Below are positions 57,061-64,000 of a stretch of 64,000 nt of DNA, piece after piece. The stretch is from Mesorhizobium_B sp035998495. GTDB taxonomy: Bacteria > Pseudomonadota > Alphaproteobacteria > Rhizobiales > Rhizobiaceae. The translations under genes were made by a program, and so were the position numbers. The notes beneath the pieces were generated by a model. That model ran no database searches. It worked only from the letters and a program-made list of their open reading frames with translations, and was not told where the DNA came from. The first letter of the stretch is position 1. Each line of letters starts with the position of its first letter. Where the stretch lies: NCBI GenBank assembly GCA_035998495.1, contig DASYHP010000038.1, positions 14,666 through 78,665 on the forward strand, read 5' to 3'.

Positions 57061-57900
57061 GAATGAGCGGTGAACCCAGCCGGACTTCGCAGGCCGCCCC
57101 TGCGCGTCCAGGAGGTTGATCATCATCCAGTTGCCGTCCTGCTCGACGGGTTCGACCTTGGCGCCGTCCGGCAGGGACTGGATGATCCGGAAACTGATCC
57201 CGGGACCCTCGCGCAGGTTGAGGTCGTTGGGCGAGCTGACGGTCATCACGTTTGGACCCATCTCCGCGCGGTCGCCGAACACCATCGTGCGGAAGCGGGA
57301 CATGTTGAAGGCCGGGCCGGGGTCCCACTTCCAGCCTTTCGAGATGTCATCGTGCCCGAGGATGGTGTCCACGCCGTATTTGTCCACGACGGCGCGTGCG
57401 ATCTCCACGGCGGCGTCGATCTGCACCGCCGGATAGCGTTCCCAGCCGATCGGGCTCTTTGAGCCGTTCGGATTGCCGTTCTTGTGGACATCCAGGAAAG
57501 GGTTGGAGATTGCGACGTTCGTGTAGCTTGTCCAGTTGCCGCCCGACCCTTCGAGGTAGCCCCAGTTCGCCAGTTCCAGGCCGAACGACTTGTTGTTGAA
57601 GCTGCTGATGCCGTTCCAGGATGACTTGCCTGCGTGGTTGGCGCCCTCGTTGAAGTCCACGCATTGGATCACCGAGCCGTCGCGCTCCACGATCGCATGC
57701 GCGGACGACCTGTGCTTGTTCTTCGGGCTTTGGAACCATTCGGCGCTGGAGCGGGCGCTGGCGCCATAGGTGAAGTGGACGATCAGGATGCGTGGCGTGG
57801 GATTCAGACGGCCGTTGGTGTGCCCGACCCGCGCCGGCATGCGCTGCACTGCCTTTCCATTCTGGAGCAGCCTGAGGCTGTTGTTGATGATGAATGTCAT
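57052..57900 (-). CDS. N-acetylmuramoyl-L-alanine amidase with SH3-like domain, no signal peptide
   Basis: The 282-residue protein starts at ATG 57900 behind GGGAGGG. An amidase_2 domain covers residues 35-200. It has Ile-Val-His-Phe-Thr-Tyr-Gly near residue 40 with the first Zn His, Asn-His-Ala-Gly-Lys-Ser-Ser-Trp near residue 88, and Leu-Gly-His-Asp-Asp-Ile-(x)4-Lys-Trp-Asp-Pro-Gly near residue 180 with the second His. A bacterial SH3-type domain follows (Leu-Asn-Leu-Arg-Glu-Gly-Pro-Gly near residue 222). It cleaves the stem peptide from muramic acid. Lack of a signal peptide resembles phage endolysins or effector-type amidases rather than recycling AmiD. The 235 bp to soxB hold no other gene. 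Confidence 0.87.
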   Translation of the reverse strand: MTFIINNSLRLLQNGKAVQRMPARVGHTNGRLNPTPRILIVHFTYGASARSSAEWFQSPKNKHRSSAHAIVERDGSVIQCVDFNEGANHAGKSSWNGISSFNNKSFGLELANWGYLEGSGGNWTSYTNVAISNPFLDVHKNGNPNGSKSPIGWERYPAVQIDAAVEIARAVVDKYGVDTILGHDDISKGWKWDPGPAFNMSRFRTMVFGDRAEMGPNVMTVSSPNDLNLREGPGISFRIIQSLPDGAKVEPVEQDGNWMMINLLDAQGRPAKSGWVHRSFLV

Positions 57901-58135
57901 GGTTGCACCCTCCCTCATCATGCAATTTATGCGCGCATTACGCAGCGCAAGCAATGATGAAGTTTAGCGGGCCGCTGAAGGCGTGGACGAAACGGCTCGG
58001 CCCCCTGCGCGATTGTGTCGCAAAACGGCCGGCCCTGTCGCATTCAGCGCGAAACTCGCCATATCTGGCTGATAGTGCTAGACGCTCTCCCGCAAGAGAA
58101 TTTTCGAGCCGGCTCGCCGGCGAAGGTGCAGGTCC

Positions 58136-59389
58136 ATGCGCAAATATTCCGTTTTCGCCGTCGCGCGCGAGGCCCTGCGCGGCCACAAGGGTTGGGGCGA
58201 GCAGTGGGGCTCGCTGGAGCCTAAGCGCGAATACGACGTCGTCATCGTCGGCGCGGGCGGGCATGGGCTGGCCACGGCCTACTATCTCGCCAAGGAGCAC
58301 GGCGTCACGAATGTGGCGGTGTTGGAGAAGGGATGGCTCGGCGGCGGCAATACCGGCCGCAACACCACGATCATCCGCTCCAACTACCTCTACGACGAGT
58401 CCGCCGGCATCTACAATCACGCCTTGAACCTGTGGGACGGGCTTTCCCAGGACCTCAACTACAACGTCATGTACTCCCCGCGCGGCGTGATGATGCTCGC
58501 GCACAACGTGCATGACGTTCAGGTCCTGAAGCGCCACGTCCACGCGAACCGGCTCAACGGCGTGGACAACGAGTGGCTGACGCCGGAAGAGGCAAAGGAA
58601 TTCTGCCCGCCGCTCAACGTCTCGAAGGACGCGCGCTACCCCGTGGTGGGCGCAGCCCTGCAGCGCCGCGGCGGCACCGCGCGGCACGACGCCGTGGCCT
58701 GGGGCTATGCGCGCGCGGCTTCTGCAAGGGGTGTCCACATCATCCAGAACTGCGAAGTCACGGGCGTGCGCCGCGCCGGCAATGGCGGCGTGACGGGCGT
58801 GGAAACCACGCGCGGCTTCATCGGCGCGAAGAAGATCGGCGTGGCGGCGGCCGGCCACACCTCTGTCATCATGGGGATGGCCGACGTCCGCATGCCCCTC
58901 GAATCGTTCCCGCTCCAGGCGCTGGTGTCGGAGCCGGTGAAGCCCGTCTTCCCCTGCGTGGTGATGTCCAACACCGTCCACGCCTATATCTCGCAGTCGG
59001 ACAAGGGCGAGCTGGTGATCGGCGCGGGCACCGACCAGTACACGTCTTACTCGCAGACCGGTGGCCTGCACATCATCAACCACACGCTCGACGCGATCTG
59101 CGAGATGTTTCCGATCTTCACCCGCATGAAGATGCTGCGGAGCTGGGGCGGCATCGTCGATGTCACGCCCGACCGCTCGCCGATTCTCGCCAAGACGCCG
59201 GTGCCGGGGCTTTACGTGAACTGCGGCTGGGGCACGGGCGGCTTCAAGGCCACGCCGGGCTCGGGCCATGTCTTCGCCCACACCATCGCCAACGACAACC
59301 CGCACCCCATCAACGCGCCCTTCACGCTGGAGCGCTTCCGCACCGGCCGGCTGATCGACGAGGCGGCCGCCGCGGCGGTGGCGCACTGA
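58136..59389 (+). CDS. soxB: sarcosine oxidase beta subunit
   Basis: The 417-residue FAD flavoprotein holds the catalytic site of heterotetrameric sarcosine oxidase, which demethylates sarcosine to glycine with formation of methylene-tetrahydrofolate and hydrogen peroxide. The dinucleotide motif Gly-Ala-Gly-Gly-His-Gly is near residue 40. His in Gly-Gly-Thr-Ala-Arg-His-Asp near residue 184 lies in the family's covalent FMN-binding position. Trp-Gly-Gly and Thr-Pro-Asp-Arg-Ser-Pro near residue 335 belong to the DAO fold. It opens the operon. The 235-bp upstream gap has no clear promoter. Confidence 0.95.
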   Translation: MRKYSVFAVAREALRGHKGWGEQWGSLEPKREYDVVIVGAGGHGLATAYYLAKEHGVTNVAVLEKGWLGGGNTGRNTTIIRSNYLYDESAGIYNHALNLWDGLSQDLNYNVMYSPRGVMMLAHNVHDVQVLKRHVHANRLNGVDNEWLTPEEAKEFCPPLNVSKDARYPVVGAALQRRGGTARHDAVAWGYARAASARGVHIIQNCEVTGVRRAGNGGVTGVETTRGFIGAKKIGVAAAGHTSVIMGMADVRMPLESFPLQALVSEPVKPVFPCVVMSNTVHAYISQSDKGELVIGAGTDQYTSYSQTGGLHIINHTLDAICEMFPIFTRMKMLRSWGGIVDVTPDRSPILAKTPVPGLYVNCGWGTGGFKATPGSGHVFAHTIANDNPHPINAPFTLERFRTGRLIDEAAAAAVAH

Positions 59390-59390
59390 A

Positions 59391-59804
59391 ATGCTGGCGC
59401 TTGCCCTCGCCGCCTCCACGCCGCTCCTCATCGCCGACGAGAAAAGCTGGCTGCACGTTCCCGACGTGGAGGAGTTCCGCGTTCAGGCGATCGCCCGCAC
59501 GGCCCATGAGCGCGACTGGCCTTTCGCGGTGGACGCGGGTTTTCTGGCCTGCGCCTATGTGCTGGGCAGCCCGGCTGTGTCCTTTGTCGAGAAACTGCCC
59601 GAGGGCGACTACTCCGAGCCTCGCGCCTTCATCCTGTCCACCAACCCGCTCGACCTCGCCTTTGCCGGCGTGTCCGCCTCGGGGCTGCTCAAGCCGACCG
59701 CCGACCTGGAGACGCTGATCCGGGCGATCGCGCCCTTCCAGCAGGCCGGCGAAAAACTTTGCCAGCAGCCGCAAGGGGCCGCCATCGGCTCCGGCGAAAT
59801 CTGA
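59391..59804 (+). CDS. unrecognised protein inserted in the sarcosine oxidase operon
   Basis: The 137-residue protein begins 1 bp after the soxB stop and ends 15 bp before soxD, so it is almost certainly co-translated with them. I recognise no family. It opens with a hydrophobic stretch (Ala-Leu-Ala-Leu-Ala-Ala) that is too short for a convincing signal peptide. The rest is mixed alpha/beta with one Cys near residue 54 and another near the C-terminus. Absence of a soxG-like or folate-binding motif excludes duplication of a known subunit. It might be an assembly factor, an extra subunit or a regulator. Confidence 0.75.
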   Translation: MLALALAASTPLLIADEKSWLHVPDVEEFRVQAIARTAHERDWPFAVDAGFLACAYVLGSPAVSFVEKLPEGDYSEPRAFILSTNPLDLAFAGVSASGLLKPTADLETLIRAIAPFQQAGEKLCQQPQGAAIGSGEI

Positions 59805-59819
59805 ACCCTCGAGAAAACC

Positions 59820-60203
59820 ATGCTTCTGATTTTCTGCCCCTATTGCGAGGAAGAGCGGCCGGAACTCGAGTTCCGCCACGCGGGTGAGGCGCATGTCGCC
59901 CGCTCCCCCGAGCTCATCAACGAGACCGATGAGGCCTTCGAGCGCTTCCTCTACCTGCGCCAGAACCCCAAGGGCGTGGTGTTCGAACGCTGGCGGCACA
60001 TCCACGGCTGCGCGCGCTTCTTCAACGCCGCGCGCGACACCGTTTCTGACAAGTTCCTCCATTTCTACAAGGCCGGCGAGCCCAAGCCCGACTTGCGTTT
60101 GGCGGACAACGACCCCGGTCCCGCGGCTTACGCCAACCGCCCGCCCGCGCAGTTGAATGTCGCGGAGCCCGCGCCCTCCGCTTCTTCAGGAGACGCATCG
60201 TGA
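59820..60203 (+). CDS. soxD: sarcosine oxidase delta subunit
   Basis: The 127-residue zinc subunit has its metal site seen as Cys-Pro-Tyr-Cys at residues 6-9 and His-(x)3-Cys near residues 60-64 (His-Ile-His-Gly-Cys). Conserved Arg-(x)-Asn-Pro-Lys-Gly and Trp-Arg-His blocks lie between. The C-terminal 40 residues are Pro/Ala-rich and longer than the usual 90-100-residue family. Its stop overlaps the GTG start of soxA (GTGA), the normal coupling in these operons. It stabilises the tetramer. Confidence 0.94.
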   Translation: MLLIFCPYCEEERPELEFRHAGEAHVARSPELINETDEAFERFLYLRQNPKGVVFERWRHIHGCARFFNAARDTVSDKFLHFYKAGEPKPDLRLADNDPGPAAYANRPPAQLNVAEPAPSASSGDAS

Positions 60204-63196
60204 CCGCCCCCTTCCGCCTCGCAACGCATGGCCGCATGGGCGCGGCCCCGGCCAAGTTCTCCTTCGACGGCCAGTCTTACGAGGGTCGGCAGGGCGACAC
60301 GCTGGCGTCCGCGCTGCTCGCCAACGGCGTCCACCTGGTCGGCCGCTCGTTCAAGTATCACCGCCCGCGTGGGATTCTCTCCGCCGGTTCGGAGGAGCCC
60401 AACGCGCTGGTTGGCATCCACCGCGACGCGGCGCGGAAAACGCCCAATGTGCGCGCCACCGTGCAAGAGCTCTATCCTGGCCTCCAGGCGGTTTCGCAGA
60501 ACCGCTGGCCGAGTCTCGCCTATGACGTGGGCGAGGTGAACGACCTCGCTTCGCCCATGCTGTCGGCCGGCTTCTACTACAAGACCTTCATGTGGCCCAA
60601 GGACGCGTGGAAGAAGCTCTACGAGCCGCGGATCCGCGCGGCCGCGGGCCTCGGCGTCGCTCCAGACAAGCCCGACCCCGACCACTACGCCCAGCGCTTC
60701 GCCCATTGCGACGTGCTCGTGATCGGCGGCGGGGCAGGGGGCTTGGCCGCAGCCCTCGCCGCCGCCGAGTCCGGCGCGCGCGTCGTCCTTTGCGACGAGC
60801 AGGCCGATTTCGGCGGCGCGCTTCGCTTCGAGGCCGGTGCCCGCGTCGAGGGTCAGGACGGCTGGGCCTGGGCGCAGGGAGCGGTCGCCAAGCTCGCCGC
60901 GAACGGCCGCGTGCGGATCCTGCCGCGCACCACCGCCTTCGGCTACTACGCCCAGAACCTCGTCGGCCTAGTCGAGCGCGTCACCGAGCATCTGGAAAAG
61001 CCCGACCCGGCGCTTCCGCGCGAGCGGCTGTGGCAGGTGCGCGCGAGCCGCGTGGTCATCGCGACCGGCGCGATCGAGCGGCACATAGTCTTCCCCGACA
61101 ATGACCGTCCGGGCATCATGCTGGCGTCCGCCGCTCGCACCTATCTCCATCATTACGGCGTGGCGGTCGGCCGGAATGTGGGCGTCTATGCCGCCAACGA
61201 CTCTGCCTATTTCGCGGCCCTCGACCTGCACCGGGCCGGGGTGAAGATCGCGGCGATCGTGGACGTGCGCCCGCAGCTCAACTCGCCTGTCGTCGAGCAG
61301 GCGAGGGCGGCGGGCATCGAGGTTCTGACCGGCCACGCCGCGGTGCGGACCGGCGGACGGCTGCGCGTGTCCTCCATGGCCGTGCGCGCGACCGGCGGCG
61401 GCGCGGAGCGCGTCATCGCGATCGACGCGCTGCTGATGTCGGCGGGCTGGACGCCGTCGGTCCACATGTTTTCGCAGTCGCGCGGGAAAGTGGCCTGGGA
61501 CGAGGCGACCAAGCGCTTTCTGCCCGGCCAGTACGCCCAGGAATGCCGGTCGGTCGGGGCCTGCAACGGCATGGACGGGCTGTCGGCCACGCTGGCCGAG
61601 GCCTATGCCGCGGGCGAGGGGGCGGCCCGCGAGGCGAGGGGAGCGCAAGCCGGCCCGTCCGCCGCGCAGCCGCGCGCCGATGGGGAAGAGCCTTTCGCTG
61701 GCGGCACGCTGGGCGCCGCCCCAGGCGCGGAGAACGGCGCCGCCGCCAAGGCTTTCGTCGATTTTCAGAACGACGTGACGGCGAAGGACATCAGGCTCGC
61801 CGTGCGCGAAGGCATGCGGAGCATCGAGCACGTCAAGCGCTTTACCACCAACGGCATGGCGACCGACCAGGGCAAGACGTCCAACCTGCATGGGCTCGCC
61901 ATCGCCGCTGAGGCGCTGGATAAGCCGATCCCGGCGGTCGGCCTCACCACCTTCCGGTCGCCCTACACGCCGGTCACCTTCGGCGCGATCGTCAACTACG
62001 CGCAAGGCAAGCTCTTCGACCCCACGCGAAAGACGCCGATCCACCCTTGGGCGGAAGCGCACGGCGCCGTGTTCGAGGATGTCGGCCAGTGGAAGCGCGC
62101 CTGGTATTTTCCGCGTGGCGGCGAAGACATGCACGCCGCCGTCAACCGCGAATGCCGCACGGTGCGCGAGACGGCCGGCCTGTTCGACGCCTCCACGCTG
62201 GGAAAGATCGAGGTGGTCGGCCCCGACGCGGCACGCTTCATGGAGCTCCTCTACACCAATCCTTGGGAAAAACTGGAGCCCGGCCGCTGCCGCTACGGCG
62301 TCATGCTGCGCGAGGACGGCTTCATCTATGACGACGGCGTGGTGGGCCGCCTGTCGCCGGACCGCTTCCATGTCAGCACCACTACGGGCGGCGCGGCCCG
62401 CGTGATGCATCACATGGAGGACTATCTCCAGACCGAGTTCCCGCAGCTCAGGGTCTGGCTCACCTCGATCTCCGAGCAGTGGGCGGTGATCGCCGTGCAA
62501 GGGCCGAACGCGCGAAGGATCATCGAACCGCTTGTGGAAGGCATCGACATTTCCGACGCCGCCCTGCCGCATATGTCGGTGCGCGAGGGGAAGATTTGCG
62601 GCGTGCCGACGCGGCTCTTCCGCATGAGTTTTACGGGCGAGCGCGGCTTCGAGGTCAACGTTCCCGCCGACTATGGTAAGGCCGTGTGGGAGGCGCTCTG
62701 GGCGGAAGGGCAGAAGCACGGTGCCTGCGCCTATGGCACCGAAGCGATGCATGTGCTGCGCGCGGAAAAAGGCTACATCATTGTGGGCCAGGACACCGAC
62801 GGCACGGTGACGCCGGACGATGCCGGGCTCGACTGGGCGGTCGGCAAGAAGAAGCGCGATTTCGTGGGCATCCGCGGTCTGCGCCGCCCCGACCTCACGG
62901 CGCCGGGCCGCCGGCAGCTCGTCGGACTGAAGACGGTTGAGCCTGCGACGGTGCTGGATGAGGGCGCGCAGATCGTGGCCGACCCGAAGCAAAAGATCCC
63001 CATGACCATGATTGGCCACGTCACATCCTCCTACTGGTCGGAGAATTGCGGCCGCTCCATCGCCATGGGGCTGGTCGAGGACGGCCGGGCGCGCTTGGGG
63101 ACCAAGCTTTACGTGCCGATGCCGGATCGCACCATCGAGGTGGAGGTCACGGGCGCTGTGTTCTTCGACGAAAAGGGGGAGCGCCTCCATGGCTGA
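60200..63196 (+). CDS. soxA: sarcosine oxidase alpha subunit
   Basis: The 998-residue protein starts at GTG 60200. The N-terminal part has the 2Fe-2S-like fold start (Phe-Asp-Gly-Gln-Ser-Tyr-Glu-Gly-Arg-Gln-Gly-Asp-Thr). A NAD/FAD-binding domain follows near residue 173 (Val-Ile-Gly-Gly-Gly-Ala-Gly-Gly-Leu) with the Ser-Ala-Gly-Trp-Thr-Pro-Ser segment near residue 415. The C-terminal 380 residues are a glycine-cleavage T-like aminomethyltransferase domain that binds tetrahydrofolate (Gly-Glu-Arg-Gly-Phe-Glu-Val near residue 813). An Ala/Gly-rich stretch near 475-515 is a flexible linker. It overlaps soxG by 8 bp. Confidence 0.95.
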   Translation: MTAPFRLATHGRMGAAPAKFSFDGQSYEGRQGDTLASALLANGVHLVGRSFKYHRPRGILSAGSEEPNALVGIHRDAARKTPNVRATVQELYPGLQAVSQNRWPSLAYDVGEVNDLASPMLSAGFYYKTFMWPKDAWKKLYEPRIRAAAGLGVAPDKPDPDHYAQRFAHCDVLVIGGGAGGLAAALAAAESGARVVLCDEQADFGGALRFEAGARVEGQDGWAWAQGAVAKLAANGRVRILPRTTAFGYYAQNLVGLVERVTEHLEKPDPALPRERLWQVRASRVVIATGAIERHIVFPDNDRPGIMLASAARTYLHHYGVAVGRNVGVYAANDSAYFAALDLHRAGVKIAAIVDVRPQLNSPVVEQARAAGIEVLTGHAAVRTGGRLRVSSMAVRATGGGAERVIAIDALLMSAGWTPSVHMFSQSRGKVAWDEATKRFLPGQYAQECRSVGACNGMDGLSATLAEAYAAGEGAAREARGAQAGPSAAQPRADGEEPFAGGTLGAAPGAENGAAAKAFVDFQNDVTAKDIRLAVREGMRSIEHVKRFTTNGMATDQGKTSNLHGLAIAAEALDKPIPAVGLTTFRSPYTPVTFGAIVNYAQGKLFDPTRKTPIHPWAEAHGAVFEDVGQWKRAWYFPRGGEDMHAAVNRECRTVRETAGLFDASTLGKIEVVGPDAARFMELLYTNPWEKLEPGRCRYGVMLREDGFIYDDGVVGRLSPDRFHVSTTTGGAARVMHHMEDYLQTEFPQLRVWLTSISEQWAVIAVQGPNARRIIEPLVEGIDISDAALPHMSVREGKICGVPTRLFRMSFTGERGFEVNVPADYGKAVWEALWAEGQKHGACAYGTEAMHVLRAEKGYIIVGQDTDGTVTPDDAGLDWAVGKKKRDFVGIRGLRRPDLTAPGRRQLVGLKTVEPATVLDEGAQIVADPKQKIPMTMIGHVTSSYWSENCGRSIAMGLVEDGRARLGTKLYVPMPDRTIEVEVTGAVFFDEKGERLHG

Positions 63197-63746
63197 CTTG
63201 GGTGTGACGGCCCGGCGCGGAGGCCCGCTCGGCGAAGAACTCGGGCTCATAGCGCGAGGCGTGCAGCTTTCGCTCCTGCCGCCGGCCGACCGCGTGTCCC
63301 TGCGCGCGCCGGCCGATTCGATCCACGACCTGAACGTGGCCTTGAGCATCGGCTTGCCGCGGCGGCCGAAAACCTCGTCCAGCGAGAATGGCCTTTCGGC
63401 CCTCTGGCTCGGCCCCGACGAGTGGCTGCTGATCGGCGAGACGCGGGATCTCATGGCCGAGCTTCGCCCGGTGCAGGCGCTGCATTCGGCGGTGGACATC
63501 TCCCATCGCAATGTGGCCATCGCCGTCACGGGCGAAAAGGCCGCCGAGTGCCTGAGCGGTGCCTGTCCGCAGAACCTCAACGACGACGTCTTTCCCGTGG
63601 GCGCGGCCACGCGCACGGTTTTGGGCAAGGTCGAGATCGTGCTGTGGCGTGACGGTGAACAAGCATTCCGCGTGGAATGCTGGCGCTCGTTCGCGCCTTA
63701 CGCCTTCGCGCTGCTCTCAGCCTCCGCCCGCGATGCGGCGGCCTGA
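63189..63746 (+). CDS. soxG: sarcosine oxidase gamma subunit
   Basis: The 185-residue protein has its start at ATG 63189, overlapping the soxA end. SoxG-like segments are Leu-Trp-Leu-Gly-Pro-Asp-Glu-Trp-Leu-Leu near residue 75 and Val-Asp-Ile-Ser-His-Arg near residue 103. It is a small structural subunit with a T-protein-like fold. It completes the sarcosine oxidase set; the next 250 bp have no supported coding. Confidence 0.92.
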   Translation: MADLGVTARRGGPLGEELGLIARGVQLSLLPPADRVSLRAPADSIHDLNVALSIGLPRRPKTSSSENGLSALWLGPDEWLLIGETRDLMAELRPVQALHSAVDISHRNVAIAVTGEKAAECLSGACPQNLNDDVFPVGAATRTVLGKVEIVLWRDGEQAFRVECWRSFAPYAFALLSASARDAAA

Positions 63747-64000
63747 TCCTCGGGCGCCAGCCTCGGCTGCGGCGCGTGCAATGCGCCTCGCCATAAGCTG
63801 CTGAATGTCCACGCGAATCCGGATCCGCCTAAGCCCCCTTTCGCCCAACGTATGATTCGCCCTGCTTCTTCACGGGAAGGCGGGTTCATGAACCGAGGAC
63901 ACGCGAAGGTAGGAGCGAAGCGGATGGGTGCTGGATCGGTCGGGCTGCGGTGGCCCGGCTGGGTGATGAGCCCCCCAGATCCAGGCCCGCCAGCGAGGCC
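63747..64000. other. right-edge region without a supported gene
   Basis: About 250 bp after the soxG stop. A frame opening at ATG 63888 runs off the window end, and a minus-strand frame of 63 codons also exists, but neither shows a recognisable product or good ribosome site. Confidence 0.4.

Noticed and set aside
63888..64000. Possible gene start at ATG 63888 running off the edge
   Set aside because: The visible 37 codons show no family pattern and no good ribosome site; not enough sequence to support it.

Overview
The window is a GC-rich, densely coded stretch of an alphaproteobacterial chromosome. It looks like Hyphomicrobiales (Rhizobiales), probably Phyllobacteriaceae-like. The pointers are a RIME-like palindromic repeat, a GTTC-N7-GTTC LexA box, split transhydrogenase genes next to an aa3-oxidase subunit IV gene, a DUF992 protein, a FeeM-like acyltransferase, a membrane urate hydroxylase (PuuD) and a tetrameric sarcosine oxidase operon. 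The genus is an inference. No rRNA, tRNA, CRISPR array, prophage or transposase was seen.

Layout. 1-0.8 kb: the tail of an alpha/beta-hydrolase and a CAP-domain lipoprotein. 0.8-11 kb (minus strand): a peptide-type ABC importer with two very similar Tat-exported binding proteins, two permeases and one fused double ATPase, flanked by a CocE/NonD hydrolase and a phosphodiesterase-like protein. 11.1-22.3 kb: a divergent purine-catabolism island. Rightward it encodes HIU hydrolase, xanthine dehydrogenase XdhABC, urate hydroxylase PuuD, guanine deaminase and a UPF0303 protein. Leftward it encodes a fused allantoinase/OHCU decarboxylase, ureidoglycine aminohydrolase and ureidoglycolate lyase. Together these run from guanine to glyoxylate and urea, except that no allantoate-hydrolysing enzyme is seen. 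22.5-25.2 kb: a two-gene DNA-repair unit (radical SAM/HhH protein and a DUF4130-UdgX fusion) headed by a perfect LexA box. 25.6-30.6 kb: a glutamine-synthetase-like ligase, a class III aminotransferase, and a CobW GTPase overlapping a WD40 protein.

30.8-36.6 kb: MarR and LacI regulators (the LacI gene apparently uses a CTG start), a GNAT, a 2-hydroxyacid dehydrogenase, a gamma-glutamyl hydrolase and a TakP-like TRAP binding protein with a clear terminator. 36.7-40.1 kb: a zinc alcohol dehydrogenase and TRAP DctM/DctQ permeases. The DctM carries a repeated Pro-rich tail. 40.6-47.6 kb: a fused indolepyruvate ferredoxin oxidoreductase, a GGDEF-EAL membrane protein, a FeeM-like N-acyl amino acid synthase with dyads in its promoter region, and a tiny DUF3096 protein. 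47.7-51.8 kb: a frameshifted Uma2 gene, cytochrome oxidase subunit IV and PntAA/AB/B. 51.8-57.9 kb (minus strand): two MFS exporters, DUF992, a TPR lipoprotein, ribosomal protein S21 and an amidase, interspersed with short repeats. 58.1-63.7 kb: the sarcosine oxidase operon soxB-orf-soxD-soxA-soxG, with an unrecognised 137-aa protein inserted.

The common theme is scavenging of nitrogenous compounds: peptides, purines, gamma-glutamyl compounds and methylated glycine. The most notable unexplained items are the LexA-controlled UdgX/radical-SAM pair with a probably leaderless start, the FeeM-like synthase, the CTG-initiated LacI gene with its 23-bp palindrome, and the repeat-flanked DUF992-TPR segment.
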